In this document: piece after piece, positions 34,786-44,022 of the stretch
Numbering within the stretch: position 1 is the first letter of the stretch
Layout: each line of letters begins with the position of its first letter
Origin: Neobacillus drentensis NBRC 102427
Lineage (GTDB): Bacteria > Bacillota > Bacilli > Bacillales > Cytobacillaceae
Direction: 5' to 3'
Assembly (NCBI RefSeq): GCF_001591445.1
Contig: NZ_BCUX01000008.1
Span: 1-64,000 of the forward strand
Length of the DNA: 64,000 bases
Made by a program: the position numbers and the translations under genes
Notes under the pieces: generated by a model
What the model saw: only the letters and a program-made list of their open reading frames with translations
What the model was told of the DNA's origin: nothing
The model's database searches: none

Positions 34786-35253
34786 CTATTCTTTTTTTTG
34801 CTTTAAAGACAAGATCGATTGAATCAAAAAACCAATTAGTAATCCAGGAATTAAAAATAACATTGGTAAAAAGATAGGACCGGGATGAATATGAAAAATC
34901 GTCACTTTAGGAGATACCATTAACCCCACCGTAACAAAGTAGGCACAAAAGACAAATGGCAAAAACGAGTATTTTTCATTATCCGGCATCACAGAACGAT
35001 AACCATCCCACATAGAAAACATGTAGACACATGGATAAAACATAAGCCATTGATAGTTAATAACCGCTTCTGCCTGCTCAATTTCACCTAGAAAGCTGTA
35101 CATAATCGCTGTGTTAAAACGACTATAAACATTTATTATTACCTCTAATGTAACAAACAATATCCCCTTGATATACTGACCCAATAGTAATTGACTAAAA
35201 CCAGGAAAAGCAATATTCCATAAAACGGCTTCGAGTTTGCTCATTTTTTTCAT
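34786..35253 (-). CDS. Small multi-span membrane protein of unknown function
   Basis: A 155-residue protein with about four hydrophobic spans (GQYIKGILFVTLEVIINVY, WLMFYPCVYMFSMW, FLPFVFCAYFVTVGLMV, GPIFLPMLFLIPGLLIGFLI). The start MKKMSKLEAVLWNIAFPGFSQLLLGQYIKG resembles short TM2-like Bacillus membrane proteins, whose N-terminal GFSQLLLGQYIKG-type segment recurs in several families. No catalytic motif is visible. It has its own terminator. I cannot assign a role. Confidence 0.65.
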   Translation of the reverse strand: MKKMSKLEAVLWNIAFPGFSQLLLGQYIKGILFVTLEVIINVYSRFNTAIMYSFLGEIEQAEAVINYQWLMFYPCVYMFSMWDGYRSVMPDNEKYSFLPFVFCAYFVTVGLMVSPKVTIFHIHPGPIFLPMLFLIPGLLIGFLIQSILSLKQKKE

Positions 35254-35363
35254 TATAATCCCGCTTCTCAGGCATATTTTTTGGTAAGCTAAAAAAACAC
35301 CTCATCTTAGCTTATCCAGTCTATGCTTAAAAATATCGGTAAATAAATATTTTTCCCAACATC

Positions 35364-36875
35364 TTAATTCTTTTTTAAGATGCGTAAATAGTTTTTTGCA
35401 AACCCAACCCAATCTCGATTTTTCTGGAAGTAACTCTTAAAAAGTTGTAGAAATAACGGAAATTTGTCGGAATAGGGATACCAATGTATTTCACTTTTTT
35501 TTCGACCGTTATCTTCAACAATTGCTTTTTCGTGGCAAAAAATTCTTAAGCCAGCATCTCCATGGTATCTTCCAATGCCACTATGTTTAGTCCCACCAAA
35601 AGGCAGACCATGATTTGCAATACTAATGATTGCGTCATTAATAACAACCGCACCTGATACAAGCTTCGAGGCTACCCTTCTTGCTTTTTCTTTATCATTT
35701 GTCCACACGCTGGCATTTAATCCGTAAACTGTATCATTTGCGAGACCTATCGCTTCTTCTTCATTATCAAAAGGCAAGACGGGAAGAAGTGGTCCAAAAG
35801 ATTCCTCCTGAATAATTTTCATTTGATGGTTTACATTTGTTACGACAGTTAATGGTATATACATTCCGTTTGCCCACCTCTCAGGTGGGAGCCCTGTTTC
35901 TAGTCGTGCGCCTTTACTTAAAGCATCTTCGAGCTGTTCTTTAACGATTTGTAATTGTGCCGGGAACGTCATCGAACCAACATCCGCATTTTGATCATTT
36001 CCCTGTTTAAGATTCTTGATTTCTTTTTTTAATAAGGCAAGGAACTGTGGAAAGATTGTTTTTTCAACATATAGCCGTTCTGCACTCATACATACCTGAC
36101 CGCTGTTGGTAAATGCTGCCCATGCCGCTCCTTTTGCGGCTCTTTCTAAATGAGCGTCAGCAAACACAATCATCGGGTCCTTACCGCCAAGCTCAAGCGT
36201 TGTCGGAATTAGGTCCTGCGCAGCAACCTGCTGAATAATTTTTCCGGTACTAACGGACCCTGTAAAAAAGATATAATCCGGTTTTCCATTTGTAAATGCT
36301 GCCCCTACCTCTTTCCCGCCATGGGCTACTTGTACGACCCCCTCTGGTAAGCCTGCTTTCTCAAAAAGTTCCTCAATACATTTTCCAACTAGGGGAGTTA
36401 CTTCCGATGGTTTTAGAATTACCGTATTTCCTGCCGCCAAAGCGCTAATCATGGGGACCATCGCAAGTTGCATTGGATAATTCCAAGGGGAAATAATTAA
36501 CACAACACCTCTTGGCATATATTCAATAAACGATTTTTTACCAATCAATAATAGGGGGGTTCTTACTTTTTGGCGTCGAAGATGTTTTTTACCATGCTTA
36601 ACGGTATGATCAATGGCGTCAAGGGTTGGCATAATATCAGCAACCAGTGCTTCCGTGACTACTTTGCCACTGTCCTCCGCAATAATTTTTGCTATTTCTT
36701 CCATCTGTTCAACGATGATTTCTTTAAGCCTCAAAAGGTAGCTCGCTCGGTCTGAAAAAGTCAGATTACTCCACTGCTGAAAAGCCCCTTTTCCCTTTTG
36801 ATAAAAGCTATCAACTTTACCAATCGGTGTTTCCGCAATTTCTCCGATTAGTTTTCCTGTTGCGGGGGCTATCAC
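35364..36875 (-). CDS. Aldehyde dehydrogenase (class 3-like)
   Basis: A 503-residue NAD(P)-dependent aldehyde dehydrogenase. Visible motifs are ISPWNYPMQLAMVPMISALAAGNTVILKPSEVTP, FTGSVSTGKIIQQ, the catalytic Glu in TLELGGKDP and the catalytic Cys in NSGQVCMSAERLY. The GTG start at 36875 has a poor ribosome site. An ATT at 36902, nine codons upstream and 9 nt after AAGGGG, would add IAAIQEKLT and is a better-placed start. It lies 18-45 bp after an acyl-CoA reductase-like SDR gene, so it may oxidise the fatty aldehyde made there. No membrane anchor is obvious. Confidence 0.85.
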   Translation of the reverse strand: MIAPATGKLIGEIAETPIGKVDSFYQKGKGAFQQWSNLTFSDRASYLLRLKEIIVEQMEEIAKIIAEDSGKVVTEALVADIMPTLDAIDHTVKHGKKHLRRQKVRTPLLLIGKKSFIEYMPRGVVLIISPWNYPMQLAMVPMISALAAGNTVILKPSEVTPLVGKCIEELFEKAGLPEGVVQVAHGGKEVGAAFTNGKPDYIFFTGSVSTGKIIQQVAAQDLIPTTLELGGKDPMIVFADAHLERAAKGAAWAAFTNSGQVCMSAERLYVEKTIFPQFLALLKKEIKNLKQGNDQNADVGSMTFPAQLQIVKEQLEDALSKGARLETGLPPERWANGMYIPLTVVTNVNHQMKIIQEESFGPLLPVLPFDNEEEAIGLANDTVYGLNASVWTNDKEKARRVASKLVSGAVVINDAIISIANHGLPFGGTKHSGIGRYHGDAGLRIFCHEKAIVEDNGRKKSEIHWYPYSDKFPLFLQLFKSYFQKNRDWVGFAKNYLRILKKN

Positions 36876-36919
36876 CGTTAGTTTTTCTTGAATTGCAGCA
36901 ATAAGTCGTCACCCCTTTA

Positions 36920-38017
36920 TTAAAAAATGTTTATTTGATAGGTTGGGTTATCCTTTTGTTTGATGTAAAAAGCTGTCATAGGCTTAATGCCATCTTTAAA
37001 ATCAGGACAGGTTATCCCTGAACCCTTTAAATCAGATACGGCCTGTTTGCAATCAAAGTGCCCTTTCCAAGTAAAATAATCTAATGCTTCTTTCTCCACC
37101 CCAAGATATTTTCTCATCGGTTTAATGGATAAGAACCATTTGCCTAGGGTTAGGGGAATCATTCCTTTTGGCTGTTTGTTCAGTAATTCTTTCATCATTA
37201 TTTCATATATCTCAGAAGCACGATAGGGGTTGGGGTCTGTTAGATGATATGTCTTTCCAGCGGCTTTGTCTAGATGGCTCAGATAAGTAGTTGCTTGAAT
37301 AATATAGTCAATCGGAACAAGGTTTACATAGGATTCACCTTTTCCTAGTCGGGGTATAAGCGGGAGAAATTTTAATCGTTCTAAAAAGTTCATAATAAAA
37401 TATGGCCCATCAAATTTAATGGTTTCACCTGTATGGGAGTGACCTTTGACAATCCCAGGGCGGATAATGGTAATAGGTACCTCATCTTTTAGTTTATCCA
37501 CTAAAACTTCTGCTTTATATTTTGTTTCTTCATAGTGATTTTTAAAACTCTCCGGAGCGATGAGTTCCGTTTCATATAGAGTCCCTTCTCTATTTCCAAC
37601 AACATACGCTGTACTAAAATAAGTATATCTTTCTATGTTTGGTAACTTTTTCACCCACTCATTTACGTTTTCTGTACCTTTAACATTGACTTTATAAGCA
37701 ATTTCTCTAGGAACAGCTAAATCATAGATCGCAGCTAGATGGTAAACATGTGTAACTTTTTGCTGTAATTCTTGATTCTCCTCTGGTGTAATCGCGAGGT
37801 AAGGTTTAGTGATATCCCCAACAATAATTTTAAAGGATGACACTTCTAACCTATATTCTGAAACAATAGCCGTTAGTTCTTTATTTGCCTTCTCCACCAT
37901 TTCAGGCAGGACAAGAACATAAATAATTCCATTGAAGTGATTTCTTTTTAGGACTTCACGAATCAATTGGTTACAAATAAAACCGGGAAAACCTGTGAAA
38001 AAATACCCTTTTTCCAA
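36920..38017 (-). CDS. NAD-binding SDR, fatty acyl-CoA reductase-like
   Basis: A 365-residue extended SDR of the NAD_binding_4 (male-sterility) type. The nucleotide site TGFPGFICNQLIREVLK is at residues 8-24. Core motifs are VYHLAAIYDL, FSTAYVVGNREG and the catalytic YEETKYKAE. Relatives reduce long-chain acyl-CoA or acyl-ACP to aldehydes or act on sugar or polyketide substrates. It is the first gene of a pair with the aldehyde dehydrogenase. The substrate is inferred only from fold and neighbour. Confidence 0.75.
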   Translation of the reverse strand: MEKGYFFTGFPGFICNQLIREVLKRNHFNGIIYVLVLPEMVEKANKELTAIVSEYRLEVSSFKIIVGDITKPYLAITPEENQELQQKVTHVYHLAAIYDLAVPREIAYKVNVKGTENVNEWVKKLPNIERYTYFSTAYVVGNREGTLYETELIAPESFKNHYEETKYKAEVLVDKLKDEVPITIIRPGIVKGHSHTGETIKFDGPYFIMNFLERLKFLPLIPRLGKGESYVNLVPIDYIIQATTYLSHLDKAAGKTYHLTDPNPYRASEIYEIMMKELLNKQPKGMIPLTLGKWFLSIKPMRKYLGVEKEALDYFTWKGHFDCKQAVSDLKGSGITCPDFKDGIKPMTAFYIKQKDNPTYQINIF

Positions 38018-38122
38018 CGTATCTCCTCCTTAGTCTATAACTAGACGATTGTAACCATTGTAAAGTCCCATGAAAAGATTCGTCCATAGGTAATTAGTCT
38101 GAATTTTCTGTTTAATACTTTC

Positions 38123-38152
38123 AAAAAAAAAGACGGGTTTCAATCCCGTCTT
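38123..38152 (-). terminator. prfC terminator
   Basis: An 8-bp stem (AAGACGGG / CCCGTCTT) with a 7-nt loop is followed on the minus strand by a run of T. Confidence 0.85.
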
Positions 38153-38156
38153 CTTT

Positions 38157-39737
38157 CTAAGCTTCCTGATCCATTGGATTATAGAGTTTGACCTTTGGAT
38201 TTTTCTCCTGGAACCATCTGAGCGCAAAGTCGTTTTCAAACAAAAATACATATTGGTCAAAACGGTCTTTGACTAGAAGTGATCGGGAACTCGATAAATT
38301 TTCATCTACCGTTTCACCATCTACCCAGCGAGCAATTTTCGAGCCCATTCGTTCCATTATTACTTCAGCATTGTACTCATTTCTCATTCGATGCTCAAAA
38401 ACCTCAAACTGCAATTGACCAACTGCACCTAATAAATAGTCATCGGTTTTAATTGTTTTATAAAGCTGGATTGCACCTTCTTGGACGAGCTGCTGAATTC
38501 CTTTATAAAAGGATTTTTGCTTCATTACGTTTTTGGCTGAAACCCTAACATACAATTCTGGTGTAAACTGAGGCAGCCTTTCATATTGAAAGTCATCCTT
38601 CCCAGATGTTAAAGTATCTCCTATTTGATAAGTGCCGGTGTCATATAAACCAATAATATCACCACTGACCGCCTCATCCACTGTGCTTCGTTCTTCAGCC
38701 ATAAAGGATGTCGATTGGGAAAGCTTTATTTGTTTATTTAAGCGAGGAATATTCACTGTCATACCACGCTCAAATTTCCCGGAACAGACACGTACAAATG
38801 CAATCCTGTCTCGGTGTGCAGGATTCATATTGGCTTGAATTTTAAAGACAAAACCAGAAAATTGTTCCCCTAACGGATCAATTTTCCCTACGGATGAATT
38901 ACGTGCCTTTGGCGGCGGAGCAAATTCCAAGTATGACTCAAGAAAGGTCTGAACACCAAAGGCAGTTAAGGCACTTCCAAAGAATACAGGTGTCAGGTTA
39001 CCCGCGGCTATCTTTTCAGCTGAAAATTCATTTCCAGCCTCATTCAGCAGCATAATTTCATCAAGTGTTTGATCATACAGTCCTGACGTTTTTAAGGGAT
39101 GTTCCCCAGCAATTTCTCCGTCTTCATTGAGTGGAATAAATCTTTCACTATCATCGACACGGAACTGTTCTACCCGATTGTTAAATCGATCATAAATACC
39201 AAGGAATTCTTTTCCCATACCTATTGGCCAGTTCATTGGATATGATTCAATGCCGAGAACTTCTTCTAATTCAGCCAAAAGTTCAAGCGGCGGCTTGCCT
39301 TGGCGATCGAGTTTATTCATAAATGTGAAAATCGGAATACCGCGCATTCGGCATACTTTAAAGAGCTTGAGTGTTTGTGCCTCTATCCCTTTTGCAGCAT
39401 CGACGATCATCACAGCACTATCAACCGCCATCAAGGTGCGGTAGGTATCTTCACTGAAATCCTGGTGCCCGGGAGTATCCAAAATATTCACTCGAAATCC
39501 ATCATAGTCAAATTGCATTACACTGGAGGTTACGGAAATACCCCGTTGCTTTTCAATTTCCATCCAGTCACTTGTTGCAAACTTTCCCGTTTTCTTCGCC
39601 TTTACAGTACCTGCATCACGAATGGCACCGCCGAATAATAATAACTTTTCAGTCAGCGTGGTTTTTCCGGCATCCGGGTGGGAAATAATCGCAAATGTCC
39701 GGCGTGACAATACATCTTCTTTAAAATTGTTACCCAT
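38157..39737 (-). CDS. prfC: Peptide chain release factor 3
   Basis: A 526-residue translational GTPase. G1 is [15 protein letters not shown], the switch region has [17 protein letters not shown]3 is [14 protein letters not shown] and G4 is [10 protein letters not shown]. The C-terminal RF3 domain includes [21 protein letters not shown] start it at ATG 39737 behind GAGAGG; the longer frame to 39785 has no such site. It recycles RF1/RF2 from the ribosome after termination. Confidence 0.93.
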   Translation of the reverse strand: MGNNFKEDVLSRRTFAIISHPDAGKTTLTEKLLLFGGAIRDAGTVKAKKTGKFATSDWMEIEKQRGISVTSSVMQFDYDGFRVNILDTPGHQDFSEDTYRTLMAVDSAVMIVDAAKGIEAQTLKLFKVCRMRGIPIFTFMNKLDRQGKPPLELLAELEEVLGIESYPMNWPIGMGKEFLGIYDRFNNRVEQFRVDDSERFIPLNEDGEIAGEHPLKTSGLYDQTLDEIMLLNEAGNEFSAEKIAAGNLTPVFFGSALTAFGVQTFLESYLEFAPPPKARNSSVGKIDPLGEQFSGFVFKIQANMNPAHRDRIAFVRVCSGKFERGMTVNIPRLNKQIKLSQSTSFMAEERSTVDEAVSGDIIGLYDTGTYQIGDTLTSGKDDFQYERLPQFTPELYVRVSAKNVMKQKSFYKGIQQLVQEGAIQLYKTIKTDDYLLGAVGQLQFEVFEHRMRNEYNAEVIMERMGSKIARWVDGETVDENLSSSRSLLVKDRFDQYVFLFENDFALRWFQEKNPKVKLYNPMDQEA

Positions 39738-39912
39738 TTCGTTTTCCTCTCTTTTGACAATAAATATTTTTGTCCATAACTTCAATCTTATCTCTCAAAC
39801 GGAAACTTTGCAATATTTCTTTAAACCCGTGAGCATAAAGAATATAATGAAAGAAAGCGGTAATGAGGAAAATAAGTACCGTAAATACATAACCACAACG
39901 GAGGTACATGTC

Positions 39913-40173
39913 TTGGAGATTACTAAAATTGATCAGCAGACATTAAATTTATTGCATAAAGCATTTGAAATTGTTCTCAATGAGAATAAGATTCCTTTTA
40001 ATAAAATTGGAATTGCTGAAGAAGACACACAATTATTATTTTTGTATGAAGGAAAAGATGAAAAAGTTCATACTTTTAGATGGAATAAAGCATCATGTAT
40101 CGGTGCGAGTATCGGCGCAATTGCTCAAAGTGTATTACTGCCAATCATTCCACATCTTCGTTTATTATCATAG
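39913..40173 (+). CDS. Hypothetical 86-residue protein
   Basis: An unrecognised protein. I start it at TTG 39913, 7 nt after GGAGGT, giving MEITKIDQQTLNLLHKAFEI; an in-frame ATG at 39847 has no ribosome site. The N-terminal two thirds are soluble and charged (GIAEEDTQLLFLYEGKDEKVHTFRW). The C-terminus is hydrophobic (IGASIGAIAQSVLLPIIPHL) and could be a membrane or packing helix. A terminator follows. Confidence 0.5.
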   Translation: MEITKIDQQTLNLLHKAFEIVLNENKIPFNKIGIAEEDTQLLFLYEGKDEKVHTFRWNKASCIGASIGAIAQSVLLPIIPHLRLLS

Positions 40174-40185
40174 CCTTTCTAACCC

Positions 40186-40228
40186 ACACCAGCATTTTTT
40201 CCCTAACCACGCTGGTGTATTTTTTTTT
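40186..40228 (+). terminator. Terminator after the 86-residue gene
   Basis: An 8-bp stem (ACACCAGC / GCTGGTGT) with a 17-nt loop is followed by nine T. Confidence 0.75.
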
Positions 40229-40324
40229 GGATGAAGGCATGTGTGTTTCCCACTAATTCCCACACCCATTTTTCTGGAAATCCCCTTATAATAGAGTATG
40301 ACTCTGTTGAAGGAGATGAATGCA

Positions 40325-42058
40325 TTGAATCAAAGTATAAGAAAAGCATCTAAATTTATTCCGCTCATTGCAGCGTTCATATTAGTGATTTCAGGCATTA
40401 TCTGGATCGTTCAAACAACAAATAATGAAGTGTCTATTCCATTTTCATCTGTTGAAAAAACAATTCAGGAGCAAAATGGAAAACCTGTCATATTAAATGA
40501 ACAGGCGAACGGTAAACTCTATATTAAAATTGGAGAATCAGAATACGTATCCCATATCCCACCAGAGAGCCAAATGATAGACAGGCTAGTTGGCAAATAT
40601 AATATTGATTATTCGTATTCGACAAGCAGTCGCTATGGGAAATGGATTATGGGCGGCGTTATTCTCTTGCTTGTTGGAGCTGCCCTTGCACTTCAAAAAA
40701 CAAAAGGCGGCTTTGGTCTAAATAATTCAATGAGAAATAGTGTGGCAACTGCTCGACCACTTCCACAAATTAGTTTAAATGATGTAGGTGGCCTCGGGGA
40801 CGAAATGAAGGAAGAAATCTTACAAACCCTCACAATCCTAAAAGAACCGGAACGAGCAATAAAGTTGGGGATAAAACCACCAAAGGGAATTTTGCTGTAC
40901 GGACCTCCCGGAACTGGTAAAACCTTGCTTGCTCAAGCAATTGCTCATGAATTAAATGCTTCATTCTTTACAGCCAGTGGATCAGCTTTTAATGAAATGT
41001 TTATTGGTGTAGGGGCAAGCCGAGTCCGTTCCTTGTTCAAAACAGCAAGAAAGCAAAGCCCTGCTGTTATTTTCATCGATGAAGTGGATGCTCTTGCTGC
41101 TAAAAGAAAAGCCCATGGCGGCGAGGAAGCAGAAAAAACATTAACTGAGTTACTTGTACAGCTGGATGGTGGACATTCTAATGATGGAATTCTATTTATT
41201 GCTGCAACCAATCGAAAAGATTTGCTAGATGAAGCTTTTCTTCGTCCTGGAAGGATCGACTTCTCCTTCCATGTACCGCTTCCCGATACAAAGGGAAGAA
41301 GAGAAATTATAACTATTCATGCGAAAGGGAAGTCCTTTGCTTCAGATGTACTTCCACAATTAGATACATTGGCAGAAAGCACCTCTGGTTTTTCCGGTGC
41401 AGAACTTCAATCCCTTTTTGAAACGGCCAGTAGGAGAGCTGTTCGAAACGGGCAGGATATGATTAAGAAGCAAGATCTTGACTACGCCCTTGATAGAACC
41501 ATTTTAGGGAGTACATCCCGTTCATTGCAAGACCTTGAAACAAAGCGGAGAGTTGCCATCCATGAAGCAGGACATGCAATTGTTGCCTCTTTAACGAAGC
41601 CGGGATCTGTAAGGAAAGCTACAATAATCCCTCGCGGAGAGGCATTGGGGTATGTTGCACCCATTCCAAAAGAAATGCAACTTTCGACAACCAGTGACTT
41701 ACTAGAGCGTGTGGCAATGGTCTTAGCAGGCGGAGTTGCCGAAAGAATGCATCTAGGTGAACATAGCATCGGTGTAAGCGGCGATGTCGGACAAGCAAAA
41801 CAAATGATTGAGCAGATGGTGGATACTGGAATGCTTGAGGAAGGCTTCAGCTTGACTTTCAATAAACAGGATAAAGAAGAAAAAATGAAAGAACTATTTG
41901 GAAAAGCTTTAGAAAAAGCAGAAAATCTCATGAAAAGCTATCATGATCAGTACCAACAGTTAGTTGAAGCGTTATTAAAAAAGGAAACACTTGAAGGCTC
42001 TGAAATCGAAGAGATTGTTTGGGGAAAGAAGACTAATTTAAGTGAAAAGATTGTTTAA
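40325..42058 (+). CDS. Second FtsH-type AAA zinc protease
   Basis: A 577-residue membrane protease paralogous to FtsH. There are two N-terminal spans (about 8-28 and 105-122) enclosing an outer domain. The AAA core has GPPGTGKTLLAQAIAHE, FIDEVDAL and the SRH arginines in LLDEAFLRPGRIDFSF. The protease motif is HEAGHAIVAS, with a third-ligand candidate Asp in IGVSGDVGQA. The start is TTG 40325, 9 nt after AAGGAG, since the upstream ATG at 40298 overlaps that site. It differs from housekeeping FtsH in the outer domain and in having RMHLGEHSIGVSGD for the usual EEIVFG..STGASND. Confidence 0.85.
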   Translation: MNQSIRKASKFIPLIAAFILVISGIIWIVQTTNNEVSIPFSSVEKTIQEQNGKPVILNEQANGKLYIKIGESEYVSHIPPESQMIDRLVGKYNIDYSYSTSSRYGKWIMGGVILLLVGAALALQKTKGGFGLNNSMRNSVATARPLPQISLNDVGGLGDEMKEEILQTLTILKEPERAIKLGIKPPKGILLYGPPGTGKTLLAQAIAHELNASFFTASGSAFNEMFIGVGASRVRSLFKTARKQSPAVIFIDEVDALAAKRKAHGGEEAEKTLTELLVQLDGGHSNDGILFIAATNRKDLLDEAFLRPGRIDFSFHVPLPDTKGRREIITIHAKGKSFASDVLPQLDTLAESTSGFSGAELQSLFETASRRAVRNGQDMIKKQDLDYALDRTILGSTSRSLQDLETKRRVAIHEAGHAIVASLTKPGSVRKATIIPRGEALGYVAPIPKEMQLSTTSDLLERVAMVLAGGVAERMHLGEHSIGVSGDVGQAKQMIEQMVDTGMLEEGFSLTFNKQDKEEKMKELFGKALEKAENLMKSYHDQYQQLVEALLKKETLEGSEIEEIVWGKKTNLSEKIV

Positions 42059-42068
42059 TATTGTTATA

Positions 42069-42100
42069 GAAAACCAGGTTCTTGCACCTGGTTTTCTTAT
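42069..42100 (+). terminator. Terminator after the FtsH-type gene
   Basis: A perfect 11-bp stem (GAAAACCAGGT / ACCTGGTTTTC) with a 6-nt loop and a short T tract. Confidence 0.75.
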
Positions 42101-42177
42101 TGTTTGCGATTAATTATTTCATGGTTTTTTAATTTGGTGGAACACTAATTGTACTTCACAAAAAGGAAGTGAGTATA

Positions 42178-42600
42178 ATGTTAGGCAGTCATATGATTTT
42201 TGAAAAAGAGCAGCATAAATATAATGACAAAGCTAAAGATTACATTGGCGATCAGCAAAGAACACAGGGCTTATTAAATAGAGCAATAAAAATGGCGAAT
42301 AATAAAAAACAAAATTTAGAAGAAGTATGGGAAAAACTGCAGTTATTTTTTGATCTTGTTAAAGCCTATACAAAGGGCGAATATAAAAATGTCTCTCCAA
42401 GTACCATCCTTACCATTATTGGAACTTTGCTTTATTTTGTTTCACCACTTGATTTGGTACCTGATTTCATTATTGGGCTTGGCATATTAGATGACGCTGC
42501 TTTGATCGGCTTTACCGTAAAGAAAATTTCCAGCGAACTTGATGCATTTAGTAAATGGAAACGAGCCAATAATTTTGCACAAGAGAACCCGCTTGATTAA
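42178..42600 (+). CDS. YkvA/DUF1232 family membrane protein
   Basis: A 140-residue protein with the DUF1232 signature YFVSPLDLVPDFIIGLGILDDAALIGF near residues 88-114, part of a hydrophobic hairpin. The N-terminal half is soluble and helical. The ATG at 42178 follows AAGGAAG. The function of DUF1232 proteins is unknown. Its terminator overlaps the stop codon. Confidence 0.8.
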   Translation: MLGSHMIFEKEQHKYNDKAKDYIGDQQRTQGLLNRAIKMANNKKQNLEEVWEKLQLFFDLVKAYTKGEYKNVSPSTILTIIGTLLYFVSPLDLVPDFIIGLGILDDAALIGFTVKKISSELDAFSKWKRANNFAQENPLD

Positions 42601-42613
42601 CCAAGCGGGTTCT
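42584..42613 (+). terminator. Terminator after the DUF1232 gene
   Basis: An 11-bp GC-rich stem (GAACCCGCTTG / CAAGCGGGTTC) with a 6-nt loop. The T tract is weak. Confidence 0.65.
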
Positions 42614-42626
42614 AAATTTGATGTTA

Positions 42627-42779
42627 TTATCTAAAACAAGCTGCACCCACAATAATCAAGAGGATAAATAATACTACGATTAAAGCGAAGCCGCCGCCGT
42701 AACCACAGCCACCGCCATATCCAACTCCACATCCACCATATCCAACTCCACATCCACCATATCCACCGTATCCAAACAT
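42627..42779 (-). CDS. YjcZ-type sporulation micro-protein (50 residues)
   Basis: The protein has a Gly/Tyr/Cys-rich head built from [24 protein letters not shown] repeats, then one hydrophobic helix ([19 protein letters not shown]). This is the hallmark of the YjcZ family, induced during sporulation in Bacillus. The ATG at 42779 has AGGAGG 8 nt upstream; a nearer ATG at 42785 is too close to it. A second family member lies just upstream on the same strand. Confidence 0.8.
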   Translation of the reverse strand: MFGYGGYGGCGVGYGGCGVGYGGGCGYGGGFALIVVLFILLIIVGAACFR

Positions 42780-42814
42780 ATTCATGACCTCCTTTTTATC
42801 TTAACTTGAAAAGC

Positions 42815-42910
42815 TTAGTAGCACCATGAAGCCCCAATAATGATTAACAAAATAAATAAAACGACTAGTAGGGCAAATCCGCCGCCGTAGCCACCAACTG
42901 CACCAGACAT
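42815..42910 (-). CDS. YjcZ-type sporulation micro-protein (31 residues)
   Basis: A 31-residue protein: a short Gly-rich head (MSGAVGGYGGGF) followed by one membrane helix ([17 protein letters not shown]) and a CY end. AAGGAGGTAATGTAA precedes the ATG. It is clearly a short paralogue of the next gene. The 249 bp upstream, to the diesterase gene, show no other gene and no clear SigE or SigK promoter to my eye. Confidence 0.8.
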   Translation of the reverse strand: MSGAVGGYGGGFALLVVLFILLIIIGASWCY

Positions 42911-43159
42911 TTACATTACCTCCTTTTCTGAATTCCATATATCCTATTCACACAGATAAAAATGTGCGATAGACACATATCCAAATTACCTAGTTTTGAA
43001 AAAAAGAAGAAGCCCATTCTTTTCCACCAACATCAAGTAATAAAATAGGAAAGTACGTTCTAGGAAAATTCATTTTTACTAAATTCTTGGCATTTGATTG
43101 ACAATTGTCACTGTCTTTCATAACATGTTCACAACCAAATGTAGATAGGAGACCCTAAC

Positions 43160-43966
43160 TTGAGGAATGTCGTAACCCTTTTGTTTTTGATATTTATGGT
43201 AACTTTTCGAGTGATTACACGTTTAAGTTTAAAAGGAGAGAAACATAGTCCATTGAAAATTGGTCATAGAGGTGCAGCAGGATACTGCCCAGAAAATACA
43301 TTTGCTTCTTTTAACAAAGCCTTAGACTTAGGTGTAGATTATCTTGAAATTGACGTCCAAATGACAAAAGATGGGGAATTGGTCGTGATTCATGATACCA
43401 CCGTCAACCGGACAACGAATGGGAAGGGGAAGGTAAAGGATTACACCTTAAAGGAAATTCAAAACCTTGATGCAGGAAGTTGGTTCGATTTTAAATTTGC
43501 CGGGGAGAAAATCCCTTCCCTCACTGAGTTTCTTGATGAGTTTACCGGGAAAGTTGGGATTTTACTTGAATTAAAAAAACCATCACTATATCCACAAATT
43601 GTGGAAAAGACTGCCGAGGAACTGATCAAAAGGAAATTAACAACTGGAGAAAATCAAATGATTGTTCAATCCTTTGACCGAGATTCACTTAAACGTTTTC
43701 ATGAACTGCTTCCTTCCATTCCGATTGGAGTATTAGTAAAGAATTCAGGAGTAAAAATGATTACGAACAAGGACTTAAGATCATTAACTAGCTATGTTTC
43801 TTATGTAAATCCCAAAATAACTATGGTTAATAAAAGGCTTATTAAAAGAATCCATCATCATGGATTAAAAACGATTATTTGGACCGTTAAAAAAAAGAAT
43901 GATGTAATGACTTTAAAAGAACTACATGTCGAAGGAATTATCACTGACTTTCCAGATTTGTGTTAA
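43160..43966 (+). CDS. Glycerophosphodiester phosphodiesterase
   Basis: A 268-residue GDPD enzyme. An N-terminal hydrophobic helix (VVTLLFLIFMVTFRVITRL) probably anchors it in the membrane. The catalytic set is GHRGAAGYCPENT, EIDVQMTKDGELVVIHD and LLELKKP. It hydrolyses glycerophosphodiesters to glycerol-3-phosphate and an alcohol. The start is TTG 43160 behind AGGAG. It is a one-gene unit. Confidence 0.85.
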   Translation: MRNVVTLLFLIFMVTFRVITRLSLKGEKHSPLKIGHRGAAGYCPENTFASFNKALDLGVDYLEIDVQMTKDGELVVIHDTTVNRTTNGKGKVKDYTLKEIQNLDAGSWFDFKFAGEKIPSLTEFLDEFTGKVGILLELKKPSLYPQIVEKTAEELIKRKLTTGENQMIVQSFDRDSLKRFHELLPSIPIGVLVKNSGVKMITNKDLRSLTSYVSYVNPKITMVNKRLIKRIHHHGLKTIIWTVKKKNDVMTLKELHVEGIITDFPDLC

Positions 43967-43974
43967 GAAATCGA

Positions 43975-44021
43975 TTAGGGTCTATTTTTACTTCCTGATT
44001 AGACCCTAACCTCCTCTTTTT
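43975..44021 (+). terminator. Possible terminator after the diesterase gene
   Basis: Inverted 10-nt arms TTAGGGTCTA / TAGACCCTAA with a 15-nt loop are followed by CCTCCTCTTTTT. Confidence 0.5.
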
Positions 44022-44022
44022 A

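Noticed and set aside
35285..35317. Inverted repeat between the 155-residue membrane protein gene and the aldehyde dehydrogenase gene
   Set aside because: TAAGCTAA/TTAGCTTA arms can pair, but no T tract follows on the minus strand, so I did not call a terminator.
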